A DNA stretch of 64,000 bases, taken from Diphasiastrum complanatum. Its lineage: Eukaryota; Streptophyta; Lycopodiopsida; Lycopodiales; Lycopodiaceae. A program made the translations under genes and the position numbers. The DNA is taken from positions 8,916,274-8,980,273 of the forward strand of contig CM055106.1 of NCBI GenBank assembly GCA_029204225.1, read 5' to 3'. Below, in pieces: positions 11,661 through 25,700 of this stretch (positions are counted from its first letter, which is position 1; every line of letters begins with the position of its first letter). Below the pieces are notes generated by a model that searched no databases, was not told where the DNA came from, and worked only from the letters and a program-made list of their open reading frames with translations.

Positions 11661-13924
11661 ATAAATACCAAATAACAAGGTAATTTGACATGACGAATAA
11701 AATGGTAATGCTTTCTTCTATGGCCAATGATTTGAAACGAGACAACAAACATAGGCATTAGATACTCTGATTTTCAATGTGTTTAGCCTATACATGTCAA
11801 TAGCATAAACTTTATTAAGGATATCATGGTATTAATGTCTTAGCCTTGAATCTTGCAGCCAAATTAGACTTTCTATCAGCACAATGTTGTTATAAGTGAG
11901 TTCTAATTTGTTGCTTAAGGGCTCAAACTTTCACAGGCACATATAGTCTTAACTATTATGGGATTATTAAAATTTTCAACTTCTCAACGAATGAGAAAAG
12001 AGCCAATTCGTTATTTAGCAAATGTCTACAAATGTTATTCAAGCTAATGTGCAAGTCAAGATCCTATTAACACGCTTTGGTTCATATAAATAAGGCTTTT
12101 GTTTCATTGCACCATTACTAGATTTGACAAGGAAACTATCTTTGAATAAAACACTTGGGATAGGCAATGCAAGGTTAGGGAATCGTGAGAATGAATTTGT
12201 AGTATTCAGGATAAAAGATTATATACAAAATGCTCTATTAGATCTGTAAACTTTGCATGGTGTCTCTTGTCATTTTGAATGTCATACAATGGACAAACTG
12301 GTAGTTATCATGCCACAAGCTACACAAGATGTTGAATTTCAATCCTCTTCTACAAATGTCTCTAAAGGGATAAAAAGATGATATGCTCAAGTTTGAGAAT
12401 TCATATAGATTCTCGAGTGTATGTTAAGATTTTAGACTCTATATATGGTATAGTATGTTGTTGGAGATTGACAGACAAGAAATCAAAGATATGAAATCTT
12501 AAATTTTAAGGATCTGAAATCTCTTATTTTAAGGTACATGGATTTTTTTTTGCTTGGTGTTACAATAATTTGAAGGAAATTTTACCAAAATTTGTAGTTC
12601 AAGCCTTTGTGTTGACAAATTAGGCGAAATTAACTTTCACCATCTGATATTTGTTCAATTTTCTTTTGACAAGATCTTCTATGAGGGCTATAGGATCTAC
12701 ATACGGGACATTGACACAAAGTGGGTAATTCTAATTGTTATGATTGCCAAATAGAATAGTGAATTTTGATTTCAAGTGGACAACAAGAAGCTCAATGCTG
12801 ATATGCACAAGAATTCATTTTGTTTGCCTTTTACGAGTTTTTTTTTGTGAAGGATTGTTTATTTAAAGAAATATACATTCTTGGAAAAAATCAGCAAATG
12901 CAGTTAATTTAAGCTTTTGGGTGTAAACATCAATTAGTATTTGCTACATACAGTATTGTGTGTGCATAGAACTAGATACATACGCTTTTGAAAGAGCTAC
13001 GAGTTATGCTTACAAAGACTTCCTTGAGAAACTTACAAAGACGTATATTGATCTTTTTGTACATTAAAAAAGGATGGTCTTAGGTTTGGAAATGTTAATG
13101 TTGAAAGTGGATTGTACAATATATATTTGAATCATGCCAAATGTGGTGTAGCTATGGTACTTTCATGAATGCAATCATTCTTGGTACAATCTAGGAGATT
13201 AGCTCCATTGCCAAAATATTGTGTCAACTAACAACGTAGGAAACTTAAGCTTTGATTAAATAAAGCTCAAAAATTTATACTGAAGACAAAACTATAGTCA
13301 TGAAAAAATGGCGGCGGGTGGCTTTTTCTTTCATGTTGTAGATGGGACAAAGAACATCTTGAAAGTAGGGGTCACTTTGCTTTTAAGGAGAGGAAGGCAA
13401 TGGCCATGTGGTGGATGAGGATCTTAGTTTTTTGGCTAGGTGTAGTTTCGATGGTCTGAATCTTCTACCACAAGAAGTTGAGGTGTCTTTGTCCCATTTA
13501 AGATCGAGTTTTATAGAGGAAAGTTGACCATGTAGTCCCAAGTGGGTATTTTAGCATAAGAGAAGGCTTTTTTCTCAAGGGTAGGTTGCCACCATTCCAT
13601 GATTACTAGGTTCAAAGAGATTATATTTAGCTCTACTAGTGGTACATATATATCTTATGATGTATTGCTCCAAGGGAGTAGAAAATGTGTTGAATTAAGA
13701 TCCAAATAAATTGAAAATCTAGTCTAACATAGAGGCAACAATGCAAAGTCTGAGGCATAAATTGGAAAAGTAGCAAGTCTCTTTCAATGACCATAAGGTA
13801 ATGTTTGTTTGTTAAGTTTGAAGGATTTTTTTGGTGGAGATGAGAGGAATGATTTAGAGATGGACTTTGCTAGTTCAAGGAACTGAGAGAACTTGTATTT
13901 TTTCCCATAATCAAAGTACAAAAC

Positions 13925-13925
<1 letters not shown>
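11661..13925. other. intergenic, nothing recognised
   Basis: About 2.2 kb with no coding signal, LTR boundary or repeat that I could identify on either strand. Confidence 0.5.

Positions 13926-13969
<44 letters not shown>
13926..13969. repeat. (GT)n microsatellite, 22 units
   Basis: Uninterrupted GT dinucleotides. This is the only non-GA dinucleotide array of note in the window. The cysteine-valine frame across it is an artefact. Confidence 0.97.
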
Positions 13970-13970
<1 letters not shown>

Positions 13971-14211
13971 GAAGAAACAAAATGTTTTTGTTACCAAAGC
14001 TCTGCTAGCTCTCGACTCCCAACCTGACGAATATCTCGAAGACCTCGAGGACGAAATGTTTGTGAACAACATGAACAACATGAGAAATCAAACGACGCAA
14101 AAGGAAAATGTTCGCGACGCCCGAAGATCGAATACTTTCGACACGTTATGCACGAAAGGACCAAGAAGATCAAAGAAGTACCGTAAAGTACAAATCCCTG
14201 ATATGATATGA

Positions 14212-14831
14212 TGACGTCAGCAGAAGAGCGTTAGGACGTGCCTAATCCCTCGCTCTTGTAATCCATGATTAGTTATAGATTGTTTAATCTATCTAATCAG
14301 AAATGTTACTCTGAATATATGCAATTGCTAGATATCAAAATACATACATACACATACATAGATAGACAAAATATTGAATAGAGAAGTCCACCAGTGAGCA
14401 AGAGAGTTTGTAAGCAGGATCCATAGAGATCCAAGAAGTCTGCTAGTAAGCAAGACACTGTTCGTGGGAGAACACCGCTTCTTTCACGCCAATGCGTTGT
14501 GTGGGTCTGTCACACAATGCTTAAACAAAGAGGATCAATAGATGATGTTGTAGCTGTTATGCACATATCATTCTAAATTGTCTGATCTTGATTGAATTAT
14601 TGTCTGCTTATTGTTTGCGTATCTCATTCGCTTGTTTTATCTATTCAGCACATTGGTTCAATCTTCTTGAATGCTAAATTAACTTAAACATAGGTCAGCA
14701 GTGCCTATCTACATTATGGAGAATTGTAGGAATGATATAGCAGACAGTGACTAGCAGTCATATCTGAAATCCATCTGAATTCATTCGCATTTAAATCGCT
14801 TCGCTTTGATTTGCATCAGTAGTATCAGAGC
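14212..14831 (+). mobile_element. probable copia LTR with primer-binding site, plus orientation
   Basis: A primer-site-like TAGTATCAGAGC sits at 14820-14831 (plus strand), directly after a stretch with LTR character: TGACGTCAG at 14212, many short repeats, and CTTTGATTTGCATCAG at the 3' end. About 100 bp that could be the start of an internal region follows. It then runs into the end of a copia element on the opposite strand. The LTR's left boundary is uncertain. Confidence 0.5.
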
Positions 14832-14849
14832 TTGATTCTCACTAACTCG

Positions 14850-17276
14850 ACTTGTTCGACGTTTTGGGTTTTAGGGCGTCGGCCTTCGGCCTTTGGTTTT
14901 GAGTCCTCGTCTGCTACTTCGATGTCAATTTCTTTGAGTCTCTCTTGAACTTTGCCTTTTTGCTCATCCAATCCCATTGCTTTTCTTTGTTTAGTAAACA
15001 ATGGCTTGTCCAGCGGCTTTGTCAGCAAATCTGCAATCATGTCTTTAGATTTATGTATTGAACACTCAGCTCTTCTTTCGAGATCAAGTCTCGAATGTGA
15101 TGGTACTTCAGAGGAATGTGTTTGGTCTTCAAATGGAAGACTGGATCTTGGGATAGATATATGGCACTCTGAGAATCCATCATCATGGTGCATGGTTCTC
15201 TTTGTTGTATGCCAATTGCATCCAACATCATCTGCAACCACAGATCCTCATTAACCACCTTCGATGTTGTCACATATTTGGCTTTGCATGAGGATTGAGC
15301 TATCAATGTCTGTTTTTTGCATGTCCAACTAACTGTTGTTCTGCACGCTATTGGACATCCTCCTGTCACGGACTTGCTGTCATCTTTGCAGCTTGCCCAG
15401 CTTGCATCATTGTAGTGTTGCAGATTGAATTCGTTTTTTGCTTTATAGGTCAATCTCATATTTTGGGTGCCTTTCAAGTATTGCAAAATTCTCTTTGCCA
15501 TTTGCCAATGTGCTATGCTAGGGTTAGAGGAGAATTGACTCAATGCATAGACAGAGAATGAGCTTGCGTAAATTGTCTTTTGATCCCACATTAATCACAA
15601 AGATCATTGAAGTCAGCACTCACCTCTACTATCTGATCTTAGGACTTTGATCTTCCTACATGTCTGATTTTTGACCAATGCTTTGAAGCTCTTGAAATTG
15701 TCAAATGCATCCGATTTCTTCTTCAAGAAATAGAAGGCTTTACTTAAGGACATAGTCCTCATAGGCCCACATAAATATGTGTGGATCAAATCCAGGATGT
15801 TCTTTGCTCTTGCAACACCACCTTTATTGAACTTCTCTTGATGCTGCTTCCCATATAACATGATTCGCACATCGATTTTAAGTGGTCTTCTATGGTAGGC
15901 AATCATGTTACCATCTCCAATTTTCTCATCAAACTGAGGCTTCCTAAGTTCAAGTGACCAAGCCTCTTATGCCACAACTCAGTTTGCGATGGAATGGACG
16001 ATACGAGTCCATGTTGCCCCTTGATTGTAGCATTCAACCTGTAAAATTTTGTATTGGGCTCCCTTACTCCATCCGCAGTAACTTTGAACTTTTGGTTCAC
16101 ATCCTTCACAAAGCAATGATCATGGGCAAATTCTACTTTCAACTTTTGATCAGTAATGACTCCAACAGAAAGTAGATTATTCTTCAAACCTGGTATGTAA
16201 AATACCTCCCTCATCATCCTGCTTTTGCCATTAGGTAGTTGGATTAAAACGGTGCCTATCCTCTTGATCTTGCACACATCACCATTTGCTTGTAAAACGG
16301 ATGTTCCATTATCCAACACTTTCAAACTACTGAACCAATTCTTGTTACCTGTCATGTGTCTTGTGGCTCCCAAGTCAATATACCATGATTGATCATCTTG
16401 ATTAGATGGCAATGTAGATATGAAATGCTAGAGTCTTCAATCTCACCCTCATCGACAAGGTTACCTACTTGCTTTGGTTTTCCCTTGCCATGTTCCGCCA
16501 GGAATTTGCGACATTCACTCTTCTAATGGCCCTTTTTACCACAAATAAAGCATTTGACTTTCTTCTTGGTCTTACTGGAAGATCCCTCATCCTCCTGAGT
16601 CTTGGCAAATTGTTGTTTAGACTTTTTCTTGCCCTTGCCCTTGCCTTGTTTTTGGCGTGTTGCAAGTGCCTGATCGTCAGTATTTTGACATCTAGCTTTC
16701 ACCATTTCTCGCCGTTGCTCTTCCTACATCAAGATTCCTATGAGCTCGTCAAAGGTTGGCAATCTTTCTCTTGATGCTATTCCACTCACAAACATCTGAT
16801 AGGGTTCTGCAATGCCGCACAATGCATTGTGCACCAGCTCCACATTGCGTATGCACTCACCAATAGAATGCCGTTCATCCCTCATTGTCTTGATTGTGGT
16901 CATGTACGTTTGAATGTGCTCTCCTTGCTCCATTCGGGCACTATTCAGCTTTGACTTCAGAAACATGATTCTTTACAGATTTGACGTCTCAAAATGCTCC
17001 TTTAGCACATCCCATGCCTGTCTGGGTGTAACAACATAAAAAATGTGGGTTTTGATCCTTCACTGACAAGTTAATGAAGGTCAAAGCTTTCCTCATATTT
17101 TTGTTGAATGCTTTGATATTCGCTTCATTTAGCGGCCTTCTCTCATCACCTATAACGACTTCCCACACGTCTTTCTCCATCAATATGTTTTTCATTTTGA
17201 ATTTCCACACTGCATAGTTGGAAATCCCACCCAATTTGCTACTTTCACTCAAAATGGACTCTCCCATGTTTGTCAT
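14850..17276 (-). mobile_element. Ty1/copia remnant with reverse transcriptase deleted
   Basis: On the minus strand, gag starts at 17276 (MTNMGESILSESSKLGGIS, then NYAVWKFKM). It continues, with a frameshift near 17030 and a stop near 16724, to a zinc knuckle CFICGKKGH whose final part is interrupted by a stop (about 16523). Protease follows at about 16390 (WYIDLGATRHM; the usual catalytic D-S/T-G reads D-L-G), then pre-integrase LWHKRLGHLN and an integrase fragment ending at 15613 (LRSDSRGE). The next recognisable part, from 15591, is already the RNase H region (CKKQTLIAQSS, DSQSAIYLSQ, MIADLLTKPL). Most of integrase and all catalytic reverse transcriptase are therefore missing. It is non-autonomous and long dead. 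Confidence 0.9.
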
Positions 17277-17856
17277 CGTAAAAATGCTTGATCAAACTTT
17301 GTTTTAGATCAAATTGAGCATGATATGAGGCCTAAAATAGGGTTTCCCTACTGACTCCAAGTCTGTAGAGTGTTCAATCATGAAATTCCGTGGAGAAACA
17401 ATGATTTTAGCTCAACTTGACAAAGTGGCTTTTTTCACCTTTTACCACAAATTTGCTAGGTCAACTGTCTGCAGACAAATCTCTGACATAGACCTCAGAA
17501 TCTCTCCGTGGCTGGTTGACAATATAATTAGCCTCCTTCCTGTCCTTACGACATCCAAAACGGTGCACAAATAGCGAAGAAATCACAAGTTATGTGTAGA
17601 AAACCGTAACCCCAAACCTGGTTTCGATTTTCAACTGGCTTCAAAATTGTCAAATTTGACCCAAAATTTTCCCTGTCAAATGCTATGCACAGGCTAATAA
17701 TCCCTCTGCTAAGCTTGGCAAGCCTCTATAAACTAGAAACTGTGCACCAGTGCTTCTCTTTCTGTCTTCAACCCACCGTAAACCCTGAACTCTCAAAAGA
17801 CAGTTCTCCTGAAGCTCTCTTCAACAACGATGCTGTACTGTGTACACTCCCTATAC

Positions 17857-18148
17857 GGCTCTGATACCAACTTAAAATTTGCTTTGAACAGGAACACAGA
17901 TCATGCTACATAGTAACACAGACAGAAAACACTCTTCACAGCAAGCTTACATAGCAACTGTATTTCTCAATATGAAATTACACTGTACATATAGTCGTTC
18001 ACTCAGGCAACCCATGCATGACCCAGGTTGCCGTTGGTGGGACGCGTGTCCCGTCGACTTGCCTTGTGGCGAGGCCAACTGATCCTTATCAACTGATAGG
18101 ACCCACAGTACAGTAGCACAATGATTCTACTTTAATTCTAACTGTTAG
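17857..18148 (-). mobile_element. primer-binding site and 5' LTR of the minus-strand copia remnant
   Basis: GGCTCTGATACCA at 17857-17869 is the complement of the tRNA-iMet primer site. It lies about 580 bp upstream (in the element's sense) of the gag ATG at 17276. The LTR should occupy about 17872-18148. Its outer end is probably near CTAACTGTTAGG (about 18138-18149), just before a different copia fragment in plus orientation begins. Boundaries are approximate. Confidence 0.6.
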
Positions 18149-18183
18149 GTGCAAATATTTCTAAACCATTTTGGGATTAAGCC

Positions 18184-19152
18184 TTATTGTGTGCTAATTT
18201 TCTGTGTGATAGGTGGCCGAGTGCAATATTGGATGGAAAAACCCCTTTTGAGATGTTAAGGCCAAGTGTCAAGTTTTTCAAAACTTTTGGATGTACTTGC
18301 TATATCAAAATAAATCTTGATGATATGACAAAGGATGATCCATCTTCAAGCAAAGGTATATTTGTTGGATATAGTGAGGTGAGCAAAGCTTACAACTTTT
18401 ACATTCCTTCTACTAATAAAGTGGTCATTGGAAGAGATGTCATTTTTGATGAGGAAAATAGTCCACAGGCTTCTTCAAGTGGTAATGTTGTGGTTGGATC
18501 TAACATTCTTGATGTTGATGACATGGTTGATGGTACTTTGGATGTTGATGATGAAGGGCCTTCATCAAGTCAAAACCCAAGGAGGACATCAAGGCAAAGA
18601 CAACGACTTTCAAGGCTCACTTATGATGATAAAGGTAAGCAAGTTGTTGGTGGAACAAAACTATACTTTCCTAACCTCTTTGGATGAACCTACATGTGTA
18701 GATGAGGCAAGACAAAAAGAGGAGTGGATCCAAGCAATGGATCTTGAGTACCAAGCTCTTATGAAGAACAACACATGGAGGTTGGTGAAACTTCCTAAGG
18801 AAAAGAAGGCTATTGGATGCAAGTGGATCTTCAAGGTGAAGACAAACCAAGATGGATCAATCAAAAAACACAAGGCAAGGGGTTGGTGGCTAAAGGATAT
18901 GCACAAGAACATGATATTGACTATGATGAGACCTTTGCACTCGTGGCAAAGATGGTAAGCATTCGGGTCATCATCTCTCTTGCTACTCTTTTTGGTTGGG
19001 ATCTATGGAAAATGGACATCACTAATGCATTCTTGAATGGTAGTCTTGATCATGAGGAGGAAGTGTACATGGAGCAACCCGAGGGCTACATCTCATATGA
19101 CAACAAAAGAGTTTGTATGGTCCTAAGCAAACACTTTTTGGTTTTTGTTTAG
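18184..19152 (+). mobile_element. truncated copia pol fragment, relative of the young element
   Basis: The coding order matches the young copia at 52877-59306: end of integrase (CDRWPSAILDGKTPFEM), the FVGYSEVSKAY block, an acidic linker, then the start of reverse transcriptase (EEWIQAMD, GCKWIFKVKTNQDGSI, LVAKGYAQEHDIDYDETFA, MDITNAFLNG, MEQPEGYIS). There are frameshifts near 18660 and 18880. The similarity ends at about 19125-19152, before the YVDD motif. It is bounded by an unrelated LTR on the left and a microsatellite region on the right. Confidence 0.9.
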
Positions 19153-19393
19153 TAATAAGAAAGTTATGAATTTTGAAGTTGGTGAAAAAAGAATTCTGTG
19201 CACATTTCCCACTTTCATATTTTCCAGTTTTCACAGTCCCACTTCCATACTTCTCAACTTTCACATTCCCTCTTCTGTAATTGACGTTCACCTCATTTTT
19301 GGGCCTTTTTTGGCCCTATATTATTTTGCATAATATAGGGCCCCGATTATTGCGTGTCTACTTTTCTTGCCATCGCGTATCAGCCTCCTTATC

Positions 19394-21297
<1,904 letters not shown>

Positions 21298-21419
21298 AAC
21301 ATCATGAAAATCTTCATTCTGAAGATTGATAACAAGATTACAACTTTATAAAAGCCTCGTTAACTAAGAGTCTGATCTAAGGTAGATGAAATTACGAAAG
21401 AAGCCTTTTCTATATTGCT

Positions 21420-22970
21420 CTAATCCTTTTTTTCCTGCTTCTCAAAAAACATTTTCAGAAATTCTGGACCAACATTATTATTAACAATACAATTATCAAG
21501 GTATCCAAATTGTTGGCCAACATTGTTTGTCATGGAAGAATCGATGTGGCAATAGCCAAGAGCTTTTCGTGCTTCTGGCCATTCTCTAACAAGTTCATCA
21601 ACATCAAGATTCACAAGATCATTCGGATCCAATGCCTCTTCAGAAACAGAAGCGCCATCCACATTTTTGGCCGGTTGTTGCACACCCACTGCTTGATTAC
21701 AATCAACAAACTATCTTCTAGAACTACAATGTTGTTTTTGATTTGTAGTACTATCCACCTGCAACTTCAAAACATTATCATTCTGCTTAAGTCCTAAATC
21801 AACAACTTCAATAACTTTCAATTTACTCAGAATGACATCTAATGGAATTTGGTCAGAATCAGAATTCCTTGAATCAGAATTCCCTAAAGATGAGTTGGCA
21901 CAAATTCTAAGAACACTCCCTCCCTCATGCTGAACATCAACAATCTCAAGCTCACTAAGCACATTCTCGTATTTGCATCTTTTGCCATCTTTAAAAGGTT
22001 CAGCAATAATATTCATTGCAGCCATTTTTTGAATCTCCATGGACTGAATCATATCTTTGATAAGAGTTCTCATTACGATGACCTGTAATTGCCATTCCAA
22101 CTGCAGTAGGTATGCCTGCTTGAATCATCCTAAAACCAACACAAAAAAAATAGAAATAAGATAGTGCAAACAACTTAACACAATTACAAAAACACAAAAC
22201 AGAAGTATTAATTTGTTAACCTCTGAATACTTGCATAACAAGGACTTCTATTCATGAATCCTCCCCCATCTCCAAGTACGAAACATCATACTCTTTATCC
22301 AACAGCTTAAAACCTTCACTCCCACATTATTACTATTGTACCATGCATTGGTTCGAGAATTTCCTTGTATAGCTTGCAAAAAAATATGACGACCAACACT
22401 AGGATTCTGTTTTGCTGAAAGGTGACGAAGACGTTGTCTATATGTTACTAAAACATCCTCTTCATAACACTTAATAGGACATCTGAAATGTTCTTCCTGA
22501 TATCGTGTCATAGAAGCGCTGTAGTTTTTAGAATCCCTCTCAGAATACCTAAATTAACATTTAAAAAATCAATTCAAAATTTGTCCTACCAAAATATAAA
22601 ACAATGTAATCCTAAAAAACAAGCTGGACTTGCTGAGCAATTACAAAACAATACAACTAATTTAAAAAAGTCTAAAATTCTACAACAATAAAAACTTACA
22701 CAACAAAAGAACCATGAACATCACATCCTTCTTGTAAATCAATATCAAGTAAATTGTACAATTATGTGTGTCCGCAAACCATAAAATGACTCAAACAACA
22801 ATAACACCAGCATTTCTGTAACCAATAGCATGATGTATAGAATGTTCAGGATCTTTTAAACACTCTTCCTCATCCTTCCATTTCATTTCTTATTAGCTCT
22901 AGATTTAATAGACTTATCCATATGAAGCACCAAAGCATTGCGGGCTCTCTTAAAAATGGATGATTTTGAA
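21420..22970 (-). pseudogene. broken spliced tyrosine-recombinase-like gene (Crypton/DUF3504 type)
   Basis: Three coherent exons can be read on the minus strand. One is upstream, ending near 22698 (HMDKSIKSRA, WKDEEECL, LLDIDLQEGCDVHGSFVV); it is followed by GTAAGT. The second is 22221-22548, and the third starts at 22129; the intron between them (22130-22220) has GT-AG ends. Exon 2 carries CPIKCYEE, KQNPSVGRHIFLQAI, then NAWYNSNNVGV. Exon 3 carries RMIQAGIPTAVGMAITGHRN followed by SYQRYD. This order matches the C-terminal half of tyrosine recombinases: a GH box, then the YR..Y end, like Crypton-derived DUF3504 domains. The box expected to hold H-x-x-R reads NRSPCY, and frames shift near 22250 and after YD, so it is inactive. 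A Ser/Asp-rich tail follows (to 21420). The family assignment is from motif memory. Confidence 0.6.
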
Positions 22971-23132
22971 CAAGAATAGTTTGATAAAGTGCAAATTGGA
23001 GGGAAAGTAAATATTTGAGCTCTAAACTTTGTCACAAAAAAACCATATACATCATATGGTAACTAATAAATCCATTTATCATGGTTACAAATACACTGAC
23101 ATGGTAAAGTTGTACAGCTTCGAGTATCGTAC

Positions 23133-23321
<189 letters not shown>

Positions 23322-23499
23322 GATTTGCATTTCCAATACAACTTAGCCGAGATGAGTTTATGTTGGATTCCTATCCTCTCCATCCCTTATCTTGTTGCTA
23401 ATGTAGATCCATCCATTCTATATATAAATATTTGTACATATGCACAGTCTACAGAAATACTCTACGTCTAAAAATAGGTTTTTGAAGTCATCGCAAGAC

Positions 23500-23720
23500 A
23501 CTACAAAAGTCCCTTCTTGCAGTCTATTTTGGCCTTTATAATGTATCGCAAAGGCCCCGCAAGGTCATTTGCGATAAAAAATGATGTTCCCAAAATGTTC
23601 ATTAAGTACCGCAAAGACACCGCAAAGGCACCACAAGAGCCTCACTTGCGGTCACTAACGGCCGTGATACACAAAGGAGACAGACCACAAAGGAACCGCA
23701 AAAGCTGTCGGAAAGAGGTG
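23500..23720 (+). mobile_element. candidate CACTA-type transposon terminus
   Basis: CACTACAAAAGTCCC at 23500 has the terminal pattern of CACTA (EnSpm) transposons. The next 220 bp contain many copies of CCGCAAAG/TTGCGGT-type motifs in both orientations (about 23552-23700), as in CACTA subterminal repeats. I found no matching inverted end (..GTAGTG) or 3-bp duplication within about 2.5 kb, so the element is truncated or the resemblance is partial. Confidence 0.4.
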
Positions 23721-24275
23721 CTGTGAAAGATAGGTCGAACTTAAAAAGAAATGAACTTGAATAAAAAAAATTCGAACGTCTAGATAGAAAACTTTTCGTG
23801 CGCAGTGGAATAAACCATCTTTCCCTTTCTTAATGCATGACTACACCTATCAATTTCAAACAAAACAATAGTGATAGAAATCACGTTTGATCTTATAGTA
23901 ACTAATTTTGAAATCATCTATACTACAGTGACTACGTAGCCAAACAATTAAGCATTGAATTATCAGACAAATAATTTGTCGTGAATCACAAGACAAATAA
24001 TTAGTTGCGGAATATTCATTATTTTTTTGAGAATATGATTTTAGAACAAATTAAAATAGTATTGTCATTCCACAACAACATTCATGAAATAAACATTTAC
24101 TAAGTTTATATTAATTTACCTTAAAGAGTTACATTGAAAAATAAATTTTAAAATATTTGACAATATTTCAAGTAGCAAATAATATTAAAAAATATAAATG
24201 AATTTAAAAACTTCATGCCACAAAAGTTTGATATTCATATATAATTTTCAAATTCATGTAATAGTCATGAATACA

Positions 24276-24550
24276 TTATTCCCAAAAATCATCAAGGTCA
24301 TTGACATCTTTGGGCTTTTCTAGAAGAGTCTCAGTAGAGACATTGGCAACCTCTTTCACAATTTCCTCTACAGTTACAACATTATAATCTTGAACTAGGA
24401 CATCTGCAGAGTCCCTTGTGTCACCCACAACCTCCCATTAGCGGGAGGTTGTGGTTCTTTCGACAGTGGAATTATAGAACCTTCATCATCTGTACAATTT
24501 CCTACCTCAGTTAATTCATCTGGAAATTGTTGCCTATTTAAATTACTCAT
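24276..24550 (-). pseudogene. short acidic open frame broken at a perfect hairpin
   Basis: From ATG 24550 the minus strand encodes MSNLNRQQFPDELTEVG, then acidic residues. It reaches a 12-bp perfect inverted repeat (24425-24454), after which this frame soon stops. A second frame resumes after the hairpin (VEEIVKEVANVSTETLLEKP) and ends at 24276 with DDFWE and a stop. The piece may be a 5' exon of the recombinase-like gene downstream or an unrelated remnant. I do not recognise a domain. The LTR at 24560-25351 lies directly upstream in the same orientation. Confidence 0.4.
24425..24454. repeat. perfect 12-bp hairpin
   Basis: CCACAACCTCCC, a 6-nt loop (ATTAGC), then GGGAGGTTGTGG. It coincides with the point where the reading frame on the minus strand is lost. 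Confidence 0.9.
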
Positions 24551-24559
24551 TTTTTCTTA

Positions 24560-25351
24560 GAATTTGGAAGAGAGATTTTGGTCTGCTGAAGATTCCTAAA
24601 AAATCATGAATGACAGTTTGTTCGACATATGAGAGTTGTTAAAATCTGCCAAACAACTAGCAAAGACCAAAAGCCTTCACACGTGTGAAGTACAGTAGGT
24701 GTACGACCTTCTAACAGCAAAAATGATCACTTATCATTTTCTAAGCATTCATTCACAAAGAACATGCTTAATAGAGTGAAAACACTTGGATTGCTCCCAA
24801 ATCAATGTCTTTCTTCATTATCTTAAAGTGGACGGATTAAATACAAAATCATCATACTCTCTCTCTAACCCACTTCCAACACGTGTGAGACAGGTCATAG
24901 TGCTTATCCATACCGAATTTGGCTAAGATTCCATTAATTTGCCACATCATCATTGGTGGCTAGTGTTGACCTTTTAAATTCCTACAAATTAGGAGATAGG
25001 TCCTATAATCTAGGAGATTTGACATTTGACTTATATAAAAACTATATACAATGGGTTTGAACTTTTTACATGATATTTCACACGTGGGAGACCACTCCTA
25101 CCCTTGTGATATAGCATTATTTTACCATTAGAATGGTGCCACGTGGCATAATACTACTAAACTAGTTTTTGGCCAATTTAACCACTAGTTTCCAAATTAA
25201 ATAAGATTTACAACCTATATGATCTATCTAAAGGACTTAGGCATAGATTTCACAAGTGAAAACACGCTCCACACATGTCTAATGATGATAGGTAACAAGT
25301 CATTATGGTATTTACAAGATTTGATCAAGTTAGCTTTTGCCAATTTTAACA
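24560..25351 (-). mobile_element. LTR of the CACACGTGTG family, minus orientation
   Basis: The minus strand starts TGTTAAAATTGGC at 25351 and aligns in blocks with the solo LTR at 19595. Shared blocks are ACATGTGTGGAG near the start, CATATAGGTTGTA, CTAGTGGTTAAA followed by GGCCAAAA, and a CACACGTGTG near the 3' end (about 24676). The 3' boundary near 24560-24590 is not exact. Confidence 0.65.
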
Positions 25352-25484
25352 TTTTTAAGAGTAGACATGCTAAAAATTGAATGTAAAGTTCACAACAATG
25401 TATTCCCATATATGCAAATATCGAAGTTTCATCAATACCCCCATAGTTTGCCACATCATATCTTTCATATGAGTTTCTCAAAAT

Positions 25485-25700
25485 TGTTAAAATTGGCAAA
25501 AGCTAACTTGATCAAATCTTGTAAATACCATTATGACTAGTACATATCATCATTAGACATGTGTGGAGCTTGTTCCCACATGTGAAGTAAATGCATTTAT
25601 CATTTAGATGATTCATATAGGTTGTACATACCATTTCATTTGAGATCTAGTGTCTAAAATGGCCAAAATCTAGTTTTCTAGCTATATTGTGGAGCCATGA
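25485..25700 (+). mobile_element. second LTR fragment, head-to-head with the previous one
   Basis: Starts TGTTAAAATTGGCAAAAGC and for about 215 bp is the near-exact inverted copy of 25351-25140. After about 25700 the similarity stops, so this copy is truncated. The spacer between the two 5' ends is 25352-25484 (133 bp). Confidence 0.75.

Noticed and set aside
13867-14211. 114-codon frame with a Cys-Val repeat
   Set aside because: The repeat is the (GT)n array; the remainder has no recognisable family and runs into the LTR-like region.
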